A stretch of 64,000 nucleotides of DNA from the NCBI GenBank assembly GCA_963682055.1, contig OY821742.1, positions 11,997,752 to 12,061,751 of the forward strand, written 5' to 3'. A model generated the notes under the pieces. It was not told the DNA's origin and ran no database searches. It saw only the letters and a list, made by a program, of their open reading frames with translations. This stretch comes from Primula veris (Eukaryota; Streptophyta; Magnoliopsida; Ericales; Primulaceae). Positions 1-10,383 of the stretch are shown here, one piece after another; positions within the stretch are counted from its first letter, which is position 1, and the number at the start of each line of letters is the position of its first letter. The position numbers and the translations under genes were made by a program.

Positions 1-480
1 TTGATAGGGAGGACCTGATATACACTTATACATGAACAATAATCTGGAAGGATGATCTGCTATACTTTAAAATAATTATACTAAGATCACATATATCATT
101 GTGTTTTTCTTTATGAAGGGTTATTGCCTACTGCGTAGTTCCTCCCCTCTCCTGTTTAGAGGAAAAAACACCCGTAAAAATACTCAATTTTGTAAAATGT
201 CCACCGTCATGACATTTTTCGACATAGAATAAATGAGAAAAGGAAAAGGGACTACATTTTAACTAATTGAATAGATACCCTGAGATTCTGTGATTACAGC
301 ACTTTGGCAAATAAGCTGGATGTAGAAAAAAGTTGCATTCATCTTAAGCTTAAAATCTTTTACCTTTTTTAAGCCAAAGGCTGTCCAGCTTATATACAAA
401 ATGCCAAAAAAAAGGGCTTCAAGGTGCAGACAAACAATGCCAATCAGAGAAACTTCATCTGGCAGACATTGTTTAATTAG

Positions 481-1330
481 TCGGTAATTAAACCGAATTA
501 AACACTACACGACTTATTTCCGACTAAAACCCACCTTTAACAACATTCATTTTTCTCCTCCAAACAATAATCAGAAAAACTAAAAAAAATAGAAAAAGAA
601 AGAAACAACATTTCTTTAAACAAACAAACAAACTAAACTAAATAAACAGATATGCAACTAGAGGACACAAAGTCACTAACCTTATTACCACATTCCTCGT
701 CTCCTCGTAGGTTCTCATTTCTCAGAGACAACACCATCCTCATTAATATTATTAATAATACTATTATTTTTTCTAACTATACTACCTATTTCCACCTAAA
801 ACCCCCCTTGTGCATTTAATAACACTCATTTTTCTCCACACAATAAGCGGAAAAACCAAAACAAACAGAAAAAGAAAGAAACAACATTTCTTCAACAAAA
901 AATAAACTAAACTACGTTGATATGTGCAAAATCTTAAACAAAATCTTATACCACATTTTTCTCCACACATGCTACTACGTTGATATGTGCAAAATCTTAA
1001 ACAAAAACCACAAATTCAGATTTTTGATAATTAAGTCCGAAAGTAAGTATTAAACAATAATTTTTCCTAGGCGTAATTAGGCGGTGATTAAACAGAATTA
1101 GACGCTATAATAACTATTTCCACTTAAAACCAGCCTTTAATAACATTCATTTTTCCCAACAGAATAAGAGGGAAAAACTAAAACAAATAGAAAAAGAAAG
1201 AAACAACATTTCTTAAAAAAACATAAACTAAATATAATTCAACAAGGGATTAGAAGGTGATTAAACCGAATTAAGTGTTATACGATCTATTTCCGCCTAA
1301 AACCCGCCTTTAATAACATACATTTATATT
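481..1330. repeat. Four degenerate copies of a ~120-bp repeat in an intron
   Basis: Four related blocks lie at about 481-620, 781-900, 1081-1217 and 1255-1327. Each has a core reading roughly TATTTCCRCCTAAAACC, then CCTTTAATAACATTCATTTT, then an A-rich tail with AGAAAAAGAAAGAAACAACA. Three are preceded by GATTAAACCGAATTA-like sequence. Spacing is irregular (about 300, 300 and 180 bp), so this is a decayed tandem cluster, not a satellite. It lies where the first intron of the minus-strand Mpv17/PMP22-like gene should be. A weaker relative of the GATTAAGC...GGCATTAAAC part occurs near 21,760-21,850. Confidence 0.75.
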
Positions 1331-1377
1331 TTAACTAATTAAACAGATATTCAACAAGAGGACACAAAGTGTCTGAC

Positions 1378-1656
1378 CTTATTACTCGATTCCTCATCAA
1401 TAATATCATTATTATTATTATTAATAATGTTTTTATTATTAATATATCGTTGACGGAGTTGAGCAATGGTGTCACCGGTCAAGGCAAGAGTAGACGCCGT
1501 TAACGCCTGCTTTAACGGAAACCGAAAACCGTTAACTGCCGTTGAGTTAGAGGGGCGTTTGGAGCTCGACCTTTTTTTTTGTGAATTTTTGTTTTTGTTT
1601 TTGTTTATTGAATTTAACGGCGGTAGCCCCCAGAAACCGCCGTTTAGGGCGTTCAT
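1378..1656 (-). CDS. First exon of a Mpv17/PMP22 family membrane protein (partial gene)
   Basis: The minus strand from the ATG at 1656 encodes a polar, basic N-terminus rich in K, N and S. It is followed by FPLKQALTASTLALTGDTIA and QLRQRY, which fits the conserved first segment of the Mpv17/PMP22 family (P-x-K-x-A-x-T-A...GD-x-x-AQ). Members are small four-helix proteins of peroxisomal, mitochondrial or plastid membranes. The frame stays open to 1351, but AAG|GTCAGA at 1378/1377 is a good splice donor, giving a 93-codon phase-0 exon. The basic Ser/Lys-rich leader could be a transit peptide. Later exons would lie below coordinate 1 and are not seen. A second copy of the exon tail and donor lies at about 681-730. 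The plus-strand frame over this exon is treated as a shadow. Assignment rests on one conserved segment. Confidence 0.6.
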
Positions 1657-1723
1657 AATTATTACGTATTATTCTCCACTGGGATTTATACAATTTTTAG
1701 TTTCTATTACTTCTCTATTTTAG

Positions 1724-3140
1724 TTATTTACGTGTAATGTGAAAATAATATCAAAATAATTGTTGGCATATTTATACGAACGAATGGTATCATAGTTTCA
1801 GTTTGAGTTTGTTCATTTTTCATTCATATTAATTATTTTTTGATTTTTTAATCAAAGTTTTATTTTATTTTTAAAATATTTAGGTTCAGTTTGTTTTCTA
1901 TACTTTCAATTCTGATACTAATTGTCCATATGAAGTAATTAATAAAAATGTCAGGTTGATCGGATATTTTAAATTACCTCACAGTACCAATATTTAAACA
2001 TTAAAGAGTGATTTTTTGATATTTATGTTTCAATTGATGCATATTCGATTCTAATAATTTTTTATCTAACAATTTTAATCATAAAAAAAGAAAATTGTAG
2101 TAGTCGTTTTTTGAAATAACTTCTATTTTTTGTCACCAATCGCTATCTTATACGACGGAACATTTTGCAATTGTTTAAGGCCTCATTAGCTAAAAAGGCG
2201 AGAAAGTTAATTCTTACGATGTTAGAGAAGTTGTTCAATATACTCTTCGAGTAGAGTGAAAAAATAACTCCAGAAAATGTAACCACTTGTGTTCTATTAC
2301 CCACAACTTCCGATTTAAGTGGATTTAATAAGGTGTCTTATAATGCACAAAAGAAAAATAACTAACAAATAAAAAAGAGAACAAACAAGAACTCGTAATA
2401 ATTAAGAGGTAATACACAACATAGTCTTCTTCGAGCACCGGTCACCTCATGGCTCGTGTCCATGCTCCTTCTCTTGGCTCCACTTGCCGAGATCAAACAA
2501 GTCAACGACATAACAGAAAAAGAATAAATTTACTTTTGAAAATGGTTTTATTTCAGTTTCATTATTTTTTAGCGAAAAAAATAGGTTTAGTAACCCTAAC
2601 TATCATACATTAACAAAATGTGAACCAAACTATTGACATTAACAATTGAGCCACCTGGCTATATATTTTTTTTCTAAATTGGGGACCCTGTCAATTTAAT
2701 TGGACGAAAGTTAAGTTTAAATTACATTTCAGTCCTAAATTTTATAAAATATATGAATTTAACCCGAAAAATTTATAAATTTACATTTTTAACGTATCCT
2801 CTTAAATATGCCCGGCAATTGCAACAAAGTTGACCAAATTGCTCCACAAGTCGCTTTCATGTACAATCTTCCTAAACTTATGGAAAAATTCACTTTTCAT
2901 AGTTTCTAATTTTCTTTGGCAGCCCTAGAGCATATATTGTTTATTAAATCAATGATAATACAATCATTCATGCAAAAGATATAACATTGCATAAAGATAA
3001 CCAAGGGAATATATATATTATCTCGTCAAACATCCTATCAAGCAGTACATACTAGTAACAGCTTAGAGCTGAAAACACATTGAAACAGAAACAACAAGAT
3101 TGGCAAACAGTTACTGCTTAGAACACTTGAGTACAAGAAC
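1724..3140. other. Intergenic, AT-rich, no gene seen
   Basis: No long reading frame, RNA gene or clear repeat was found here. It holds the presumed upstream region of the Mpv17/PMP22-like gene (immediately above 1656) and AT-rich sequence up to the MITE. Confidence 0.5.
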
Positions 3141-3144
3141 TGTT

Positions 3145-3349
3145 GGGGACAACCCTTAAAAAAAATAAAAAAATTCATTTACTATCATTTTGCTTTTTGA
3201 AAATTGTTGGTAAATTGAGTGTCGCTAAATTTTAGTAACAAAATAACAACTAATTATGTTGTCAAACTGATGCTAAAATTTAGCGACACTCGGTTTACCA
3301 ACAGTTTTTAAAAAGTAAACTGTCGGTAAATGTATTTTTTCTTGTAGTG
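3145..3349. mobile_element. CACTA-derived MITE-like element
   Basis: Two inverted arms face each other: GGTAAATTGAGTGTCGCTAA at about 3209 and its near-perfect inverted partner at about 3273-3299. The arms extend outward with weaker pairing. The right end reads TTTTTTCTTGTAGTG on the plus strand, i.e. CACTACAAGAAAAAA on the minus strand, which is the typical plant CACTA (En/Spm) terminal sequence. The left terminus has degenerated into an A-rich run, so its boundary is approximate and the expected 3-bp target duplication cannot be confirmed. There is no coding capacity. Confidence 0.65.
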
Positions 3350-3597
3350 CCGAAAGCAAGAAGACGGCTATGAAGAGCATGAGAAACAAAAGATGATGTA
3401 AAATCCATAGGTGGCTGCAGTGTATTCAGTTTTCATTTGCTTTTTAGAGAGAGAAGGCGACCATGGTGTCTTAGGGTTACACCCTTCTATAGCCGCCTCC
3501 CCTCTTTCTTTCCCCCTCTTTTTCCCCTCTCCACTTACTCACCTGAATTTCTCTTCCTTTTACTACATCCTAAATTAGATTAGGGCTTCTTTTCACC

Positions 3598-5205
3598 ATG
3601 GATCAAAAGGGACAAACCAGCGAGGAACCGGTTAAATCGCCAACTACAGGGGCCAATACATCTTCTACCACAACTAAACCTGTATCGTATGCTACTGCTT
3701 TAACAGGTAATAGCTCGAAACCAACTATTAACAAAGTAGACCTGAGCTCAATTCCTATAAACGATCTACATCTACCGAGTAGGCAAACCAGAACTAAGGA
3801 TTCCAAACCGGCCATCATCTTTACTAATATAGAGATCCACAGGTCTGAAACTCCGCTTCAATATGCTTTAATTGCCAAATTCAGTAGGGGAAAACCCAAA
3901 ATTGAGGTTATTAGAGATCATATAGTTAAGAATTGGGGTTTATCTGAAATTCCAATCGTGGGTATAATGGATTTCAGGCATGTGTTTATTAAAATGACGA
4001 ATGCAAAGGATTTTAATAAGGCTTGGACCAGAAACAATCATGAAATTGAGGGTTCCTTATTTAGAATTTTTAAATGGACTGCGGATTTTTCTCTTAACAC
4101 AGAATCAGCTATAGCCCCTGTCTGGATTAGATTTCCTATGCTACCACTAAATCTATGTATTCCCTCCTATCTTAAAACAATCGCTCAACCTTATGGTAGG
4201 TTTTTAGTCACCGATTTAGCTACCCTCACGCATTCTCGACCAGCTTTTGCACGTGTGTGCGTGGAGATGGATTTGTTAGAAAAAAGGGATGACAAAATTT
4301 GGATTGGCACATCTATTGATAATGGGTATTGGCAAAAAGTAGAGTTTGAGAAATTTCCTAAGTATTGTGATAAATGTTGGCTCCAAGGTCATACATCTAG
4401 TGAATGTAAAAAGCATACGCCTAATGCTGAACAAAAAGTTGTGAAGCCAGGTTGGGCACCTAGAAAGATAGTTACTGAATTAGTTGAACCTAGTGAGGTA
4501 AAAGAGAACAAGGACAAAATAAAGGGTAAAGGAAAGTTGGATGAGGTAGCTCAAAAACAAATTTCCGAAACTTCTACTTCTCAGAATGAAACTGTGGAGC
4601 ATATTGTGGTCAATAAGTTTTACAAAAAAATCGGTAACAAATGGGTTCTGGTTAATCTAGAGGAGCAAGAACAGATAATAATGGATACAGAAACTGAAGA
4701 AAATCCAGACGTGATAATCATAGGTACACCCAAAGAAGGAGAAAAGATTCCGGAAATCGAGAAAATTAATAGTGATAATGAGAATGGGAGTCTACTTACC
4801 CCTATTGATAGTACTCCCAAGGTAGTTAGACCCCTGGATTTTAATAAAAAACTGAGCAAAAGCCAGTTTGTAGAGGGTGAGGTAACCGTAAACAAAAGTA
4901 CTAAAAAAAGAGAGAAGGAAAAAAGAAACAAGGAAAAGAAGACATTGTTACAGTTAGAAAACGACATTGAGTCCGGATTTATTAGAATGCCTAAAGTTGT
5001 TGAGAGTGTGATAGTTCAAAACACTATTGAAAGTCTAGTGGATTCCCTTCATTTAGATTCATGTGTGGAGATAGCAGGGCATGAGAAATCTCAGGTCCAC
5101 TCTGATGGTGACAGTAAAAGAGATAAGAGGCAAAGCAAGCCTCCAGTCAGGTACACTCCCTCTAGTGTAGATACTAGGAAGGAGAACACTTTCTCCCTCT
5201 CATGA
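3598..5205 (+). CDS. LINE ORF1 protein (DUF4283, zinc-knuckle nucleic-acid binding)
   Basis: Intact 535-codon frame from an ATG in good context (ACCATGG). Residues 1-75 are polar and Ser/Thr-rich. About 80-215 fits DUF4283, including the segment around APVWIRFPMLPLNLC. A CCHC knuckle follows with C257, C260, H265 and C270 (CX2CX4HX4C). The C-terminal half is charged and lysine/glutamate-rich. ORF1 proteins of plant LINEs bind the element RNA and act as chaperone or packaging protein in the RNP; that role is inferred from the family. The stop codon overlaps the ORF2 start (ATGA at 5202-5205), so ORF2 could be translated by termination-reinitiation. An intact ORF1 next to a broken ORF2 suggests fairly recent insertion. 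Confidence 0.85.
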   Translation: MDQKGQTSEEPVKSPTTGANTSSTTTKPVSYATALTGNSSKPTINKVDLSSIPINDLHLPSRQTRTKDSKPAIIFTNIEIHRSETPLQYALIAKFSRGKPKIEVIRDHIVKNWGLSEIPIVGIMDFRHVFIKMTNAKDFNKAWTRNNHEIEGSLFRIFKWTADFSLNTESAIAPVWIRFPMLPLNLCIPSYLKTIAQPYGRFLVTDLATLTHSRPAFARVCVEMDLLEKRDDKIWIGTSIDNGYWQKVEFEKFPKYCDKCWLQGHTSSECKKHTPNAEQKVVKPGWAPRKIVTELVEPSEVKENKDKIKGKGKLDEVAQKQISETSTSQNETVEHIVVNKFYKKIGNKWVLVNLEEQEQIIMDTETEENPDVIIIGTPKEGEKIPEIEKINSDNENGSLLTPIDSTPKVVRPLDFNKKLSKSQFVEGEVTVNKSTKKREKEKRNKEKKTLLQLENDIESGFIRMPKVVESVIVQNTIESLVDSLHLDSCVEIAGHEKSQVHSDGDSKRDKRQSKPPVRYTPSSVDTRKENTFSLS

Positions 5206-8200
5206 TTAATTTCATTGTTTGGAATATTAGGGGTATTGCTAATAGTCTTTCGCAAGCCCAACTATCTATTTATGTTAAAAAATATAAGTTAGATTTAATT
5301 GCTATTTTAGAACCTATGATTAGTGTCTCTAAAGCTGCTGTCATTATGAGAAAACTCAATATGGACTCTATTATTTCTAATGAAACTAGCATGGGTAAAA
5401 TTTGGATTTTATACAAAAGTCACTTTAAAATAGATATTGTAAGTTCAACAAGGTAAGAAATTACTCTTAAATTTCAGTTTCAGCAAGATTTTTTCATCAC
5501 TTTTATCTATGCTAAGTGTGACTACATTTCTAGGAGAGATTTATGGAATACTGTCAGCAACTTGAACCTTAGCTCTGAAACTTGGTTGGTTGTAGGCGAT
5601 TTCAATACCATCAAAAATGAAACCGAGAAACTAGGAGGTCAACGCAGGGGTGGTAAAGATAAAGCTGATTTTATTGACTTTATTAATAGAAATGGTCTTA
5701 TTGAGTTAGCTCATGCAGGTTCTAGCTTCACTTGGAGTAAGCAAAGTAAAGGAAAAGTTCAATTTGAAAAGCTCGATAGAGCTTTAACCACCACTGACTG
5801 GGAAATGTTTTTTCCTGTACTTAAACTTAATATTCTAGAAAGAACGGTCTCCGATCATTCTCCTTTGGTTTTTACTACATCTACTGCTACTGCCCATGGT
5901 CCTACTTGTTTTAAGTTTCAACGTATGTGGGTTACGCATGACAATTTTACTAGTGTGGTGAGTAATAGTTGGTCTCAGTCCTGTCATCTGTTTGGTCTAA
6001 ATAAATTTGCTTTTAAGCTCAAAAGACTCAAGTTTTGTCTGAAAGAGTGGAACAAAAGAGTTTTTGGGAATGTTTTTAACAATGTGGCAGCAATGAATGA
6101 TGCTTTAATTTTTGCCGAAAATAACTTAGTTACTCTAGGGGACACCTACTTAAATGATTACAATTCTTGTTTGCTTAAGTACAAAAAAGCTATTCTGCAA
6201 GAAGAGATTTTTTTGAAACAAAAAGCTAAGGTTAAATGGTTAGTAGAAGGAGATAGAAATTCTAAATTCTTTCATCAAATGATTAATCACAAAAGGTCTA
6301 AGGGTAGCATTAAGAACATTACTTTGCCTTGTGGTCGTGTTACAGAGAATTTGAATGAGATTGAGAATGAGGCACAAAGATTTTTCACTAGTCACCTTTC
6401 TGAGGAAGGGGTTGTTAGTAACCCATATCTTATTAATGTAATTCCTAAGCTGGTCACCGATTCTGATAATAAAATGCTTATGTGCAAACCCACGAAAGAG
6501 GAAATTAAAATTTCTGTTTTTTCTATTCCTATGGACTCCTCCCTTGGTCCTGATGGGTTTTCTTCTGTTTTTTTCATGAAGTGCTGGACTATTATTAAAT
6601 GTGATTTAGTTGAAGCAATTTGGAGTTTCTTTGAGGGGGATAAGCTCCCTCAGGCTTTCATTTCTTCTCTTATTGTGCTTCTCCCTAAAGTTGACGATCC
6701 CTCAGATTTCTCCCAATTTAGGCCCATTAGTTTGTGTCAAGTTTTTTATAAAATAATCACTAAAGTTTTTTCTAAAAGGCTTGCTACTGTTTTGCCTAAT
6801 ATTATTTCTCAACAGCAAAGTGGTTTTATTAATGGCAGATGTATTACTGATGCAATTTTGCTCTCTCAAGAGCTGCTTCGGCATCTTGGTGACACCACTA
6901 GGGGTGGGAATGTCGTTTTTAAACTTGATATGGCAAAAGCTTTTGATAGACTTAATTGGGAATTTTTAAAAAAATACTCTTTTGGCCTTTGGTTTTGATA
7001 GTTTGTGGGTTAATTTGGTTCTCCAATGTGTATGTTTCGCTAATTATTCTGTTTGTATTAATGGAGTTCAATCAGGTTTTTTCTCTTATAGTAGAGGGGT
7101 TAAACAAGGCGACCCTCTCTTTTCCCTTTTGTTTATCATTGCAGAAGAGGTCCTAAGCAGAGGGCTCGAGAAACTTAACTTGGATGGTACACTTATTCCA
7201 TACAAAATTTCCACTAATATAACTGCTATCTTGCATATTCTTTTTGCAGACGATGTTCTTATTTTTACAAATGGTAGTAAACAAAATCTAGACAAGCTTA
7301 TGCAGTTTATTAATAGTTATGAGTTAGCGTCTGGCCAATTGTTAAACAAGTCAAAAAGTGTTTTCTTAACTAACAATCACAATAGTAATACTAATAGAAA
7401 TAGCATTATTGCAGCAGCTACTGGTTTTACTGAGGGCACTTTTCCTACTAAATATTTAGGCATCCCTCTACATCATGCGAAGCTTCTTTCTAGCCTGTAT
7501 GATCCACTTGTGGATAAAATTAACAAAAAAGTATCTAATTGGAAAAGCTCTATTCTTTCATCTGGTGCTAAACTTATACTTATTAAACATGTACTCTCTT
7601 CTTTTCCTATGCACCTTTTAGCAGTTCTTCATCCTCCCAAAGTTACAACTGACAAGATTGATACTGCTTTCTCTAACTTTTTATGGGGCTCTTTTGAGGG
7701 AAAAAATAGTCATCATTGGATTAGTTGGTCCAGAATTACTAAGCCCACCAATGAGGGGGGTCTAGGGATTAGAAATATAGCCGAGGTTATGAAAGCTCTT
7801 TATCTCAAGGTGAGTTGGAGGCTTTTGAATGTTGAATCCCCATGGACTATCTTTATGTATCAAAAGTATTTTTCTCATTATATTAATTGGAATGACCCTG
7901 TTATTTTATCTTATCACTCTAATGCTTGGAAGATATTTGGTTCTAACTTTCCTACTCTTATAGCTAAAAGTGAATGGTGTGTTAAGGAAGGGTCTGTGAG
8001 TTTTTGGTACGAGAACTGGTCAGGAAAGGGGCTTCTCTACGAGCACTTTGGTGTCGTCTTTTCTAACGTGCTTCTCAACCAAGTTATTCAAGGTAATGCT
8101 TGGGATTTACCCCTGCTTAATCTTATGGGGGGAAAACCCTTGGTTAATATGGTAACTCAACTTTCTATTAGCTTGAGCGTTGTTCTGATATTAGGTTTTG

Positions 8201-9335
8201 GCCTATTACTCATAATGGTGATTTTACTCTTAAAAGTGCTTTTAATTTCATTAGAGTGAAAAATCCTGTTCTTAATATGGCTAAACACATTTGGAATCCC
8301 CTTTTGCCTACTAAAGTTTCAATCTTTGTGTGGAAATTGTGGCATAATGCTATTAAACTAGAGGAGGATTTAAAAAAGTATGGCATCAATTTAGCTTTTA
8401 AATGTTCTTGTTGTACAAATTATACTTGCGATTCCATTTGTCACCTTATGGGGCATAGTGATGTTTCTAACAAAGTATGGAGTTATTTTTGCAATAGTTT
8501 CGGATTTCAGCATTGTCTACGAAATGATTGGAAGAGGAAATTGCAGAATTGGTGCAGCAACTGTGACGGTTCTCACTTTGGTAAAACTGCGGCCTTGGTG
8601 CCTTTTCTTATTCTATGGGAAATATGGTTGAGTAAGAACAGCTATAAACATGATAATACTCCCATGTGCGCCACTAAAATTATTGCTAAAGTTCTTAATT
8701 GGTTAAGGGATATCAATTTTCTTATTAAACCTACCAGCCCTACTAATATCTTTCAAAATATTACCCTTGATGGTTTGGGCCATAAGTTAATTGAATGCTG
8801 GGTTAAAAAACCTTGTCTGGTTAGCTGGAAATGCCCACCGTCAGGTAGGCTCAAGCTTAATATTGATGGCTCAACTAGAGGTAATAACTCAGGCAGTGGT
8901 GGATTGATTAGAGATAGCAATGCTCTTTTGATAGTTGCTTTTTCTTTTCATCATATATCTAACTCTAATACGCTAGCTGAGCTCTTGGATATTTACAATG
9001 GTTTGCTTATCTGTTATGGTATGGATATTTATGGCATTAATATTGAGACTAACTCTGAGATTATTGTCAATTGGTGGAAGAATGACACCGCTCCTGGTCT
9101 TAAATTTCAATCTATATGGAGTAATATTTGTGAATTGATAAATTTGATTGGCTTGGACTTTGTTCATGTTTATCGAGAGCAAAATCAAGTAGCGGATGCC
9201 TTGGCAAAGATGGGTGCTAATGGCGCTAATCTAGTTATGCATTCCCCTGTTTTTTTGCCTAATAAAGTGTTTGCTATGTATATGTTAGACCAAAAAGAAA
9301 CCCCTAGCTTTAGGGGTAAAACTTTTTGTGTTTGA
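5202..9335 (+). pseudogene. LINE ORF2: endonuclease, reverse transcriptase, zf-RVT, RNase H (broken)
   Basis: Domains in order: EEP (APE-type) endonuclease starting VWNIRG, with ILEPMI, VVGDFNTI and SDHSPL motifs; reverse transcriptase with FRPISLC, SGFINGR, FKLDMAKAFDR and the catalytic FADD (about 7248); zf-RVT with a CxxC and H region near 8405-8470; RNase H (RVT_3 type) with NIDGS, AELL and NQVADALAKMG. Lesions: an in-frame TAA at 5454-5456, after which the same frame resumes; a frameshift at the seven-A run 6968-6974; a second frameshift at about 8170-8185. The RNase H ETDS motif reads ETNS (AAC at 9051-9053), losing a presumed metal-binding Asp. It should be inactive in cis as it stands. 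Confidence 0.85.
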
Positions 9336-9520
9336 TGTATCCTCGGGTATGCTTGGTTTTTAGCTAATGATGGTCACTCTGAAGTAAGGTTTGGACGATT
9401 TTCACTATTGGTGGGTTTATAATTTTTGATTGGTCTTAGTATCTCTGTTAAAGCCTTGCTTTTTCGGCCCTGGCTTTTCTATGCTAGTGATGAATATTTT
9501 CTGAAGCATATTATTGAACA

Positions 9521-9799
9521 CTAACAACGATTTTATGGTGAAATTGGTATTGGAACGCCCCATAAGAACTTCAAAGTCCTTTGACACTGGCAGCTCTAAC
9601 TTGTGGGTGCCGTCATCCAAATGTCGGCTATCGTTTTTATGCTGGAATCACGTGACTTTCAAGTCCAGCGAATCAAGCACTTACAAGAAGAATGCTTGGC
9701 AAATATGCTTATTCTGGCTATGTATCTGGGTCCATATCTGGTTTTTTGAGTGAAGACAATGTTCAAGTTGGTGACCTGGTAGTTAAGCATCAGGTAGTA
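9521..9799 (+). pseudogene. Aspartic protease (A1, phytepsin-type) fragment
   Basis: Three frames together encode the N-terminal lobe of a pepsin-family plant aspartic protease: [10 protein letters not shown], then after a frameshift [15 protein letters not shown] with the catalytic DTGS, then [11 protein letters not shown], then after another shift [20 protein letters not shown]. The order matches the family. Only about 90 residues remain of a protein normally near 500 residues, and no start codon, second active site or saposin-like insert is present. It lies 185 bp after the LINE ORF2 stop in the same orientation. It may be an older pseudogene or host sequence carried in the LINE 3' end. 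Confidence 0.75.
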
Positions 9800-9906
9800 C
9801 AATTATCGGTTTTGTAACACATTCTCCAGTTTTGTAATTGGGTTGATTACCGGTTTCCGGTTGTAATTTATCGCTTTTCAAAGTATTGTAAGACTATTAA
9901 TTTCTA

Positions 9907-9956
9907 ATAAAAGTTGGTTTGTAAAATAAAAATAAATATATATATATATATATATC
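9907..9956 (+). repeat. A-rich tail and (TA)n tract at LINE end
   Basis: AATAAAAGTTGGTTTG is followed by an A-rich stretch and about ten TA dinucleotides. This resembles the polyadenylation signal plus degenerate poly(A) tail at the 3' end of a plant LINE. Confidence 0.5.
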
Positions 9957-10235
9957 AAGAACTTATAATGAAAGTATAAAGAGGTATAAAAGAAACAATA
10001 AAATGGCAGCATAGTTCTAAGAGACTGAGAGAAATTGAAAAAATTACAGATTTAAAGGACAAACATATGATAACGTTATCTATTTTATGCACCGGAGCAT
10101 GGAACTTTGATCAAGTTGACTTGTCGATTTTTGACATATTCACTAATTTATAAGGATAATGTCTAATACCAAATGGCACATGCGCAATGGCAAAATTTAC
10201 AACCAGAAGGCATTTCTAAGAAACAGCTGGTGTTT

Positions 10236-10364
10236 CCTAATGCCGTAAACATGTGTCCCTTCGGGGACATCCGATAAAATTGGAACGATACAAAGAAGAT
10301 TAGCATGGCTCCTGCGCAAGGATGACACGCACAAATCGAGAAATGGTCCTAATGTCATAAACAT
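10236..10364. repeat. Target-site duplication flanking the U6 copy
   Basis: CCTAATGCCGTAAACAT at 10236-10252 and CCTAATGTCATAAACAT at 10348-10364 match at 15 of 17 positions; the two differences are a C/T and a G/A transition. They bracket the U6-like sequence as expected for LINE-machinery retrotransposition. Confidence 0.75.
10255..10349 (+). ncRNA. U6 spliceosomal snRNA-like sequence (probable retropseudogene)
   Basis: The sequence runs from GTCCCTTCGGGGACATCCG (5' stem-loop) through AACGATACAAAGAAGATTAG and CAAGGATGACACGCACAAAT to GAGAAATGGTCC, nearly identical to plant U6 snRNA. The invariant ACAGAGA box reads ACAAAGA, and one C in the following GGCCCC tract is T. The Pol III terminator (T-run after GGTCC) is missing, and the 5' side has neither a TATA box near -30 nor an upstream sequence element like RTCCCACATCG. 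A 17-bp imperfect direct repeat flanks the copy, so it looks like a retrotransposed pseudogene and not an expressed locus. Confidence 0.85.
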
Positions 10365-10383
10365 TAAATTGCCGAAAAGGTAA

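Larger units (their letters stand above)
3440..9935 (+). mobile_element. L1-type LINE (non-LTR retrotransposon), near full length
   Basis: A pyrimidine-rich leader (about 3490-3560) is followed by ORF1 (DUF4283 plus zinc knuckle) and an overlapping ORF2 (endonuclease, reverse transcriptase, zf-RVT, RNase H), the standard order in plant L1 LINEs. An AATAAAAGTTGG polyadenylation-like sequence and an A-rich/(TA)n tail lie at 9907-9956. The 5' boundary and target-site duplication could not be fixed by eye. An aspartic-protease fragment lies between the ORF2 stop and the A-rich tail, so the element either ends near 9500 or carries that fragment in its 3' UTR. Confidence 0.85.

Noticed and set aside
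782..970. Minus-strand 62-codon Phe/Leu-rich frame
   Set aside because: It is a translation of one of the four intronic repeat copies.
1466..1723. Plus-strand 85-codon frame over the Mpv17/PMP22-like exon
   Set aside because: Antisense shadow with no family features.
5449..5460. AG|GTAAGAA donor-like site at the ORF2 stop, suggesting an intron
   Set aside because: Reading frame and EEP homology resume immediately after the TAA; a single nonsense change is simpler.
3130..9970. CAAGAACT at 3133 and 9957 as a target-site duplication of the LINE
   Set aside because: It would place the CACTA MITE inside the LINE 5' end; the 8-bp match is too short to accept.
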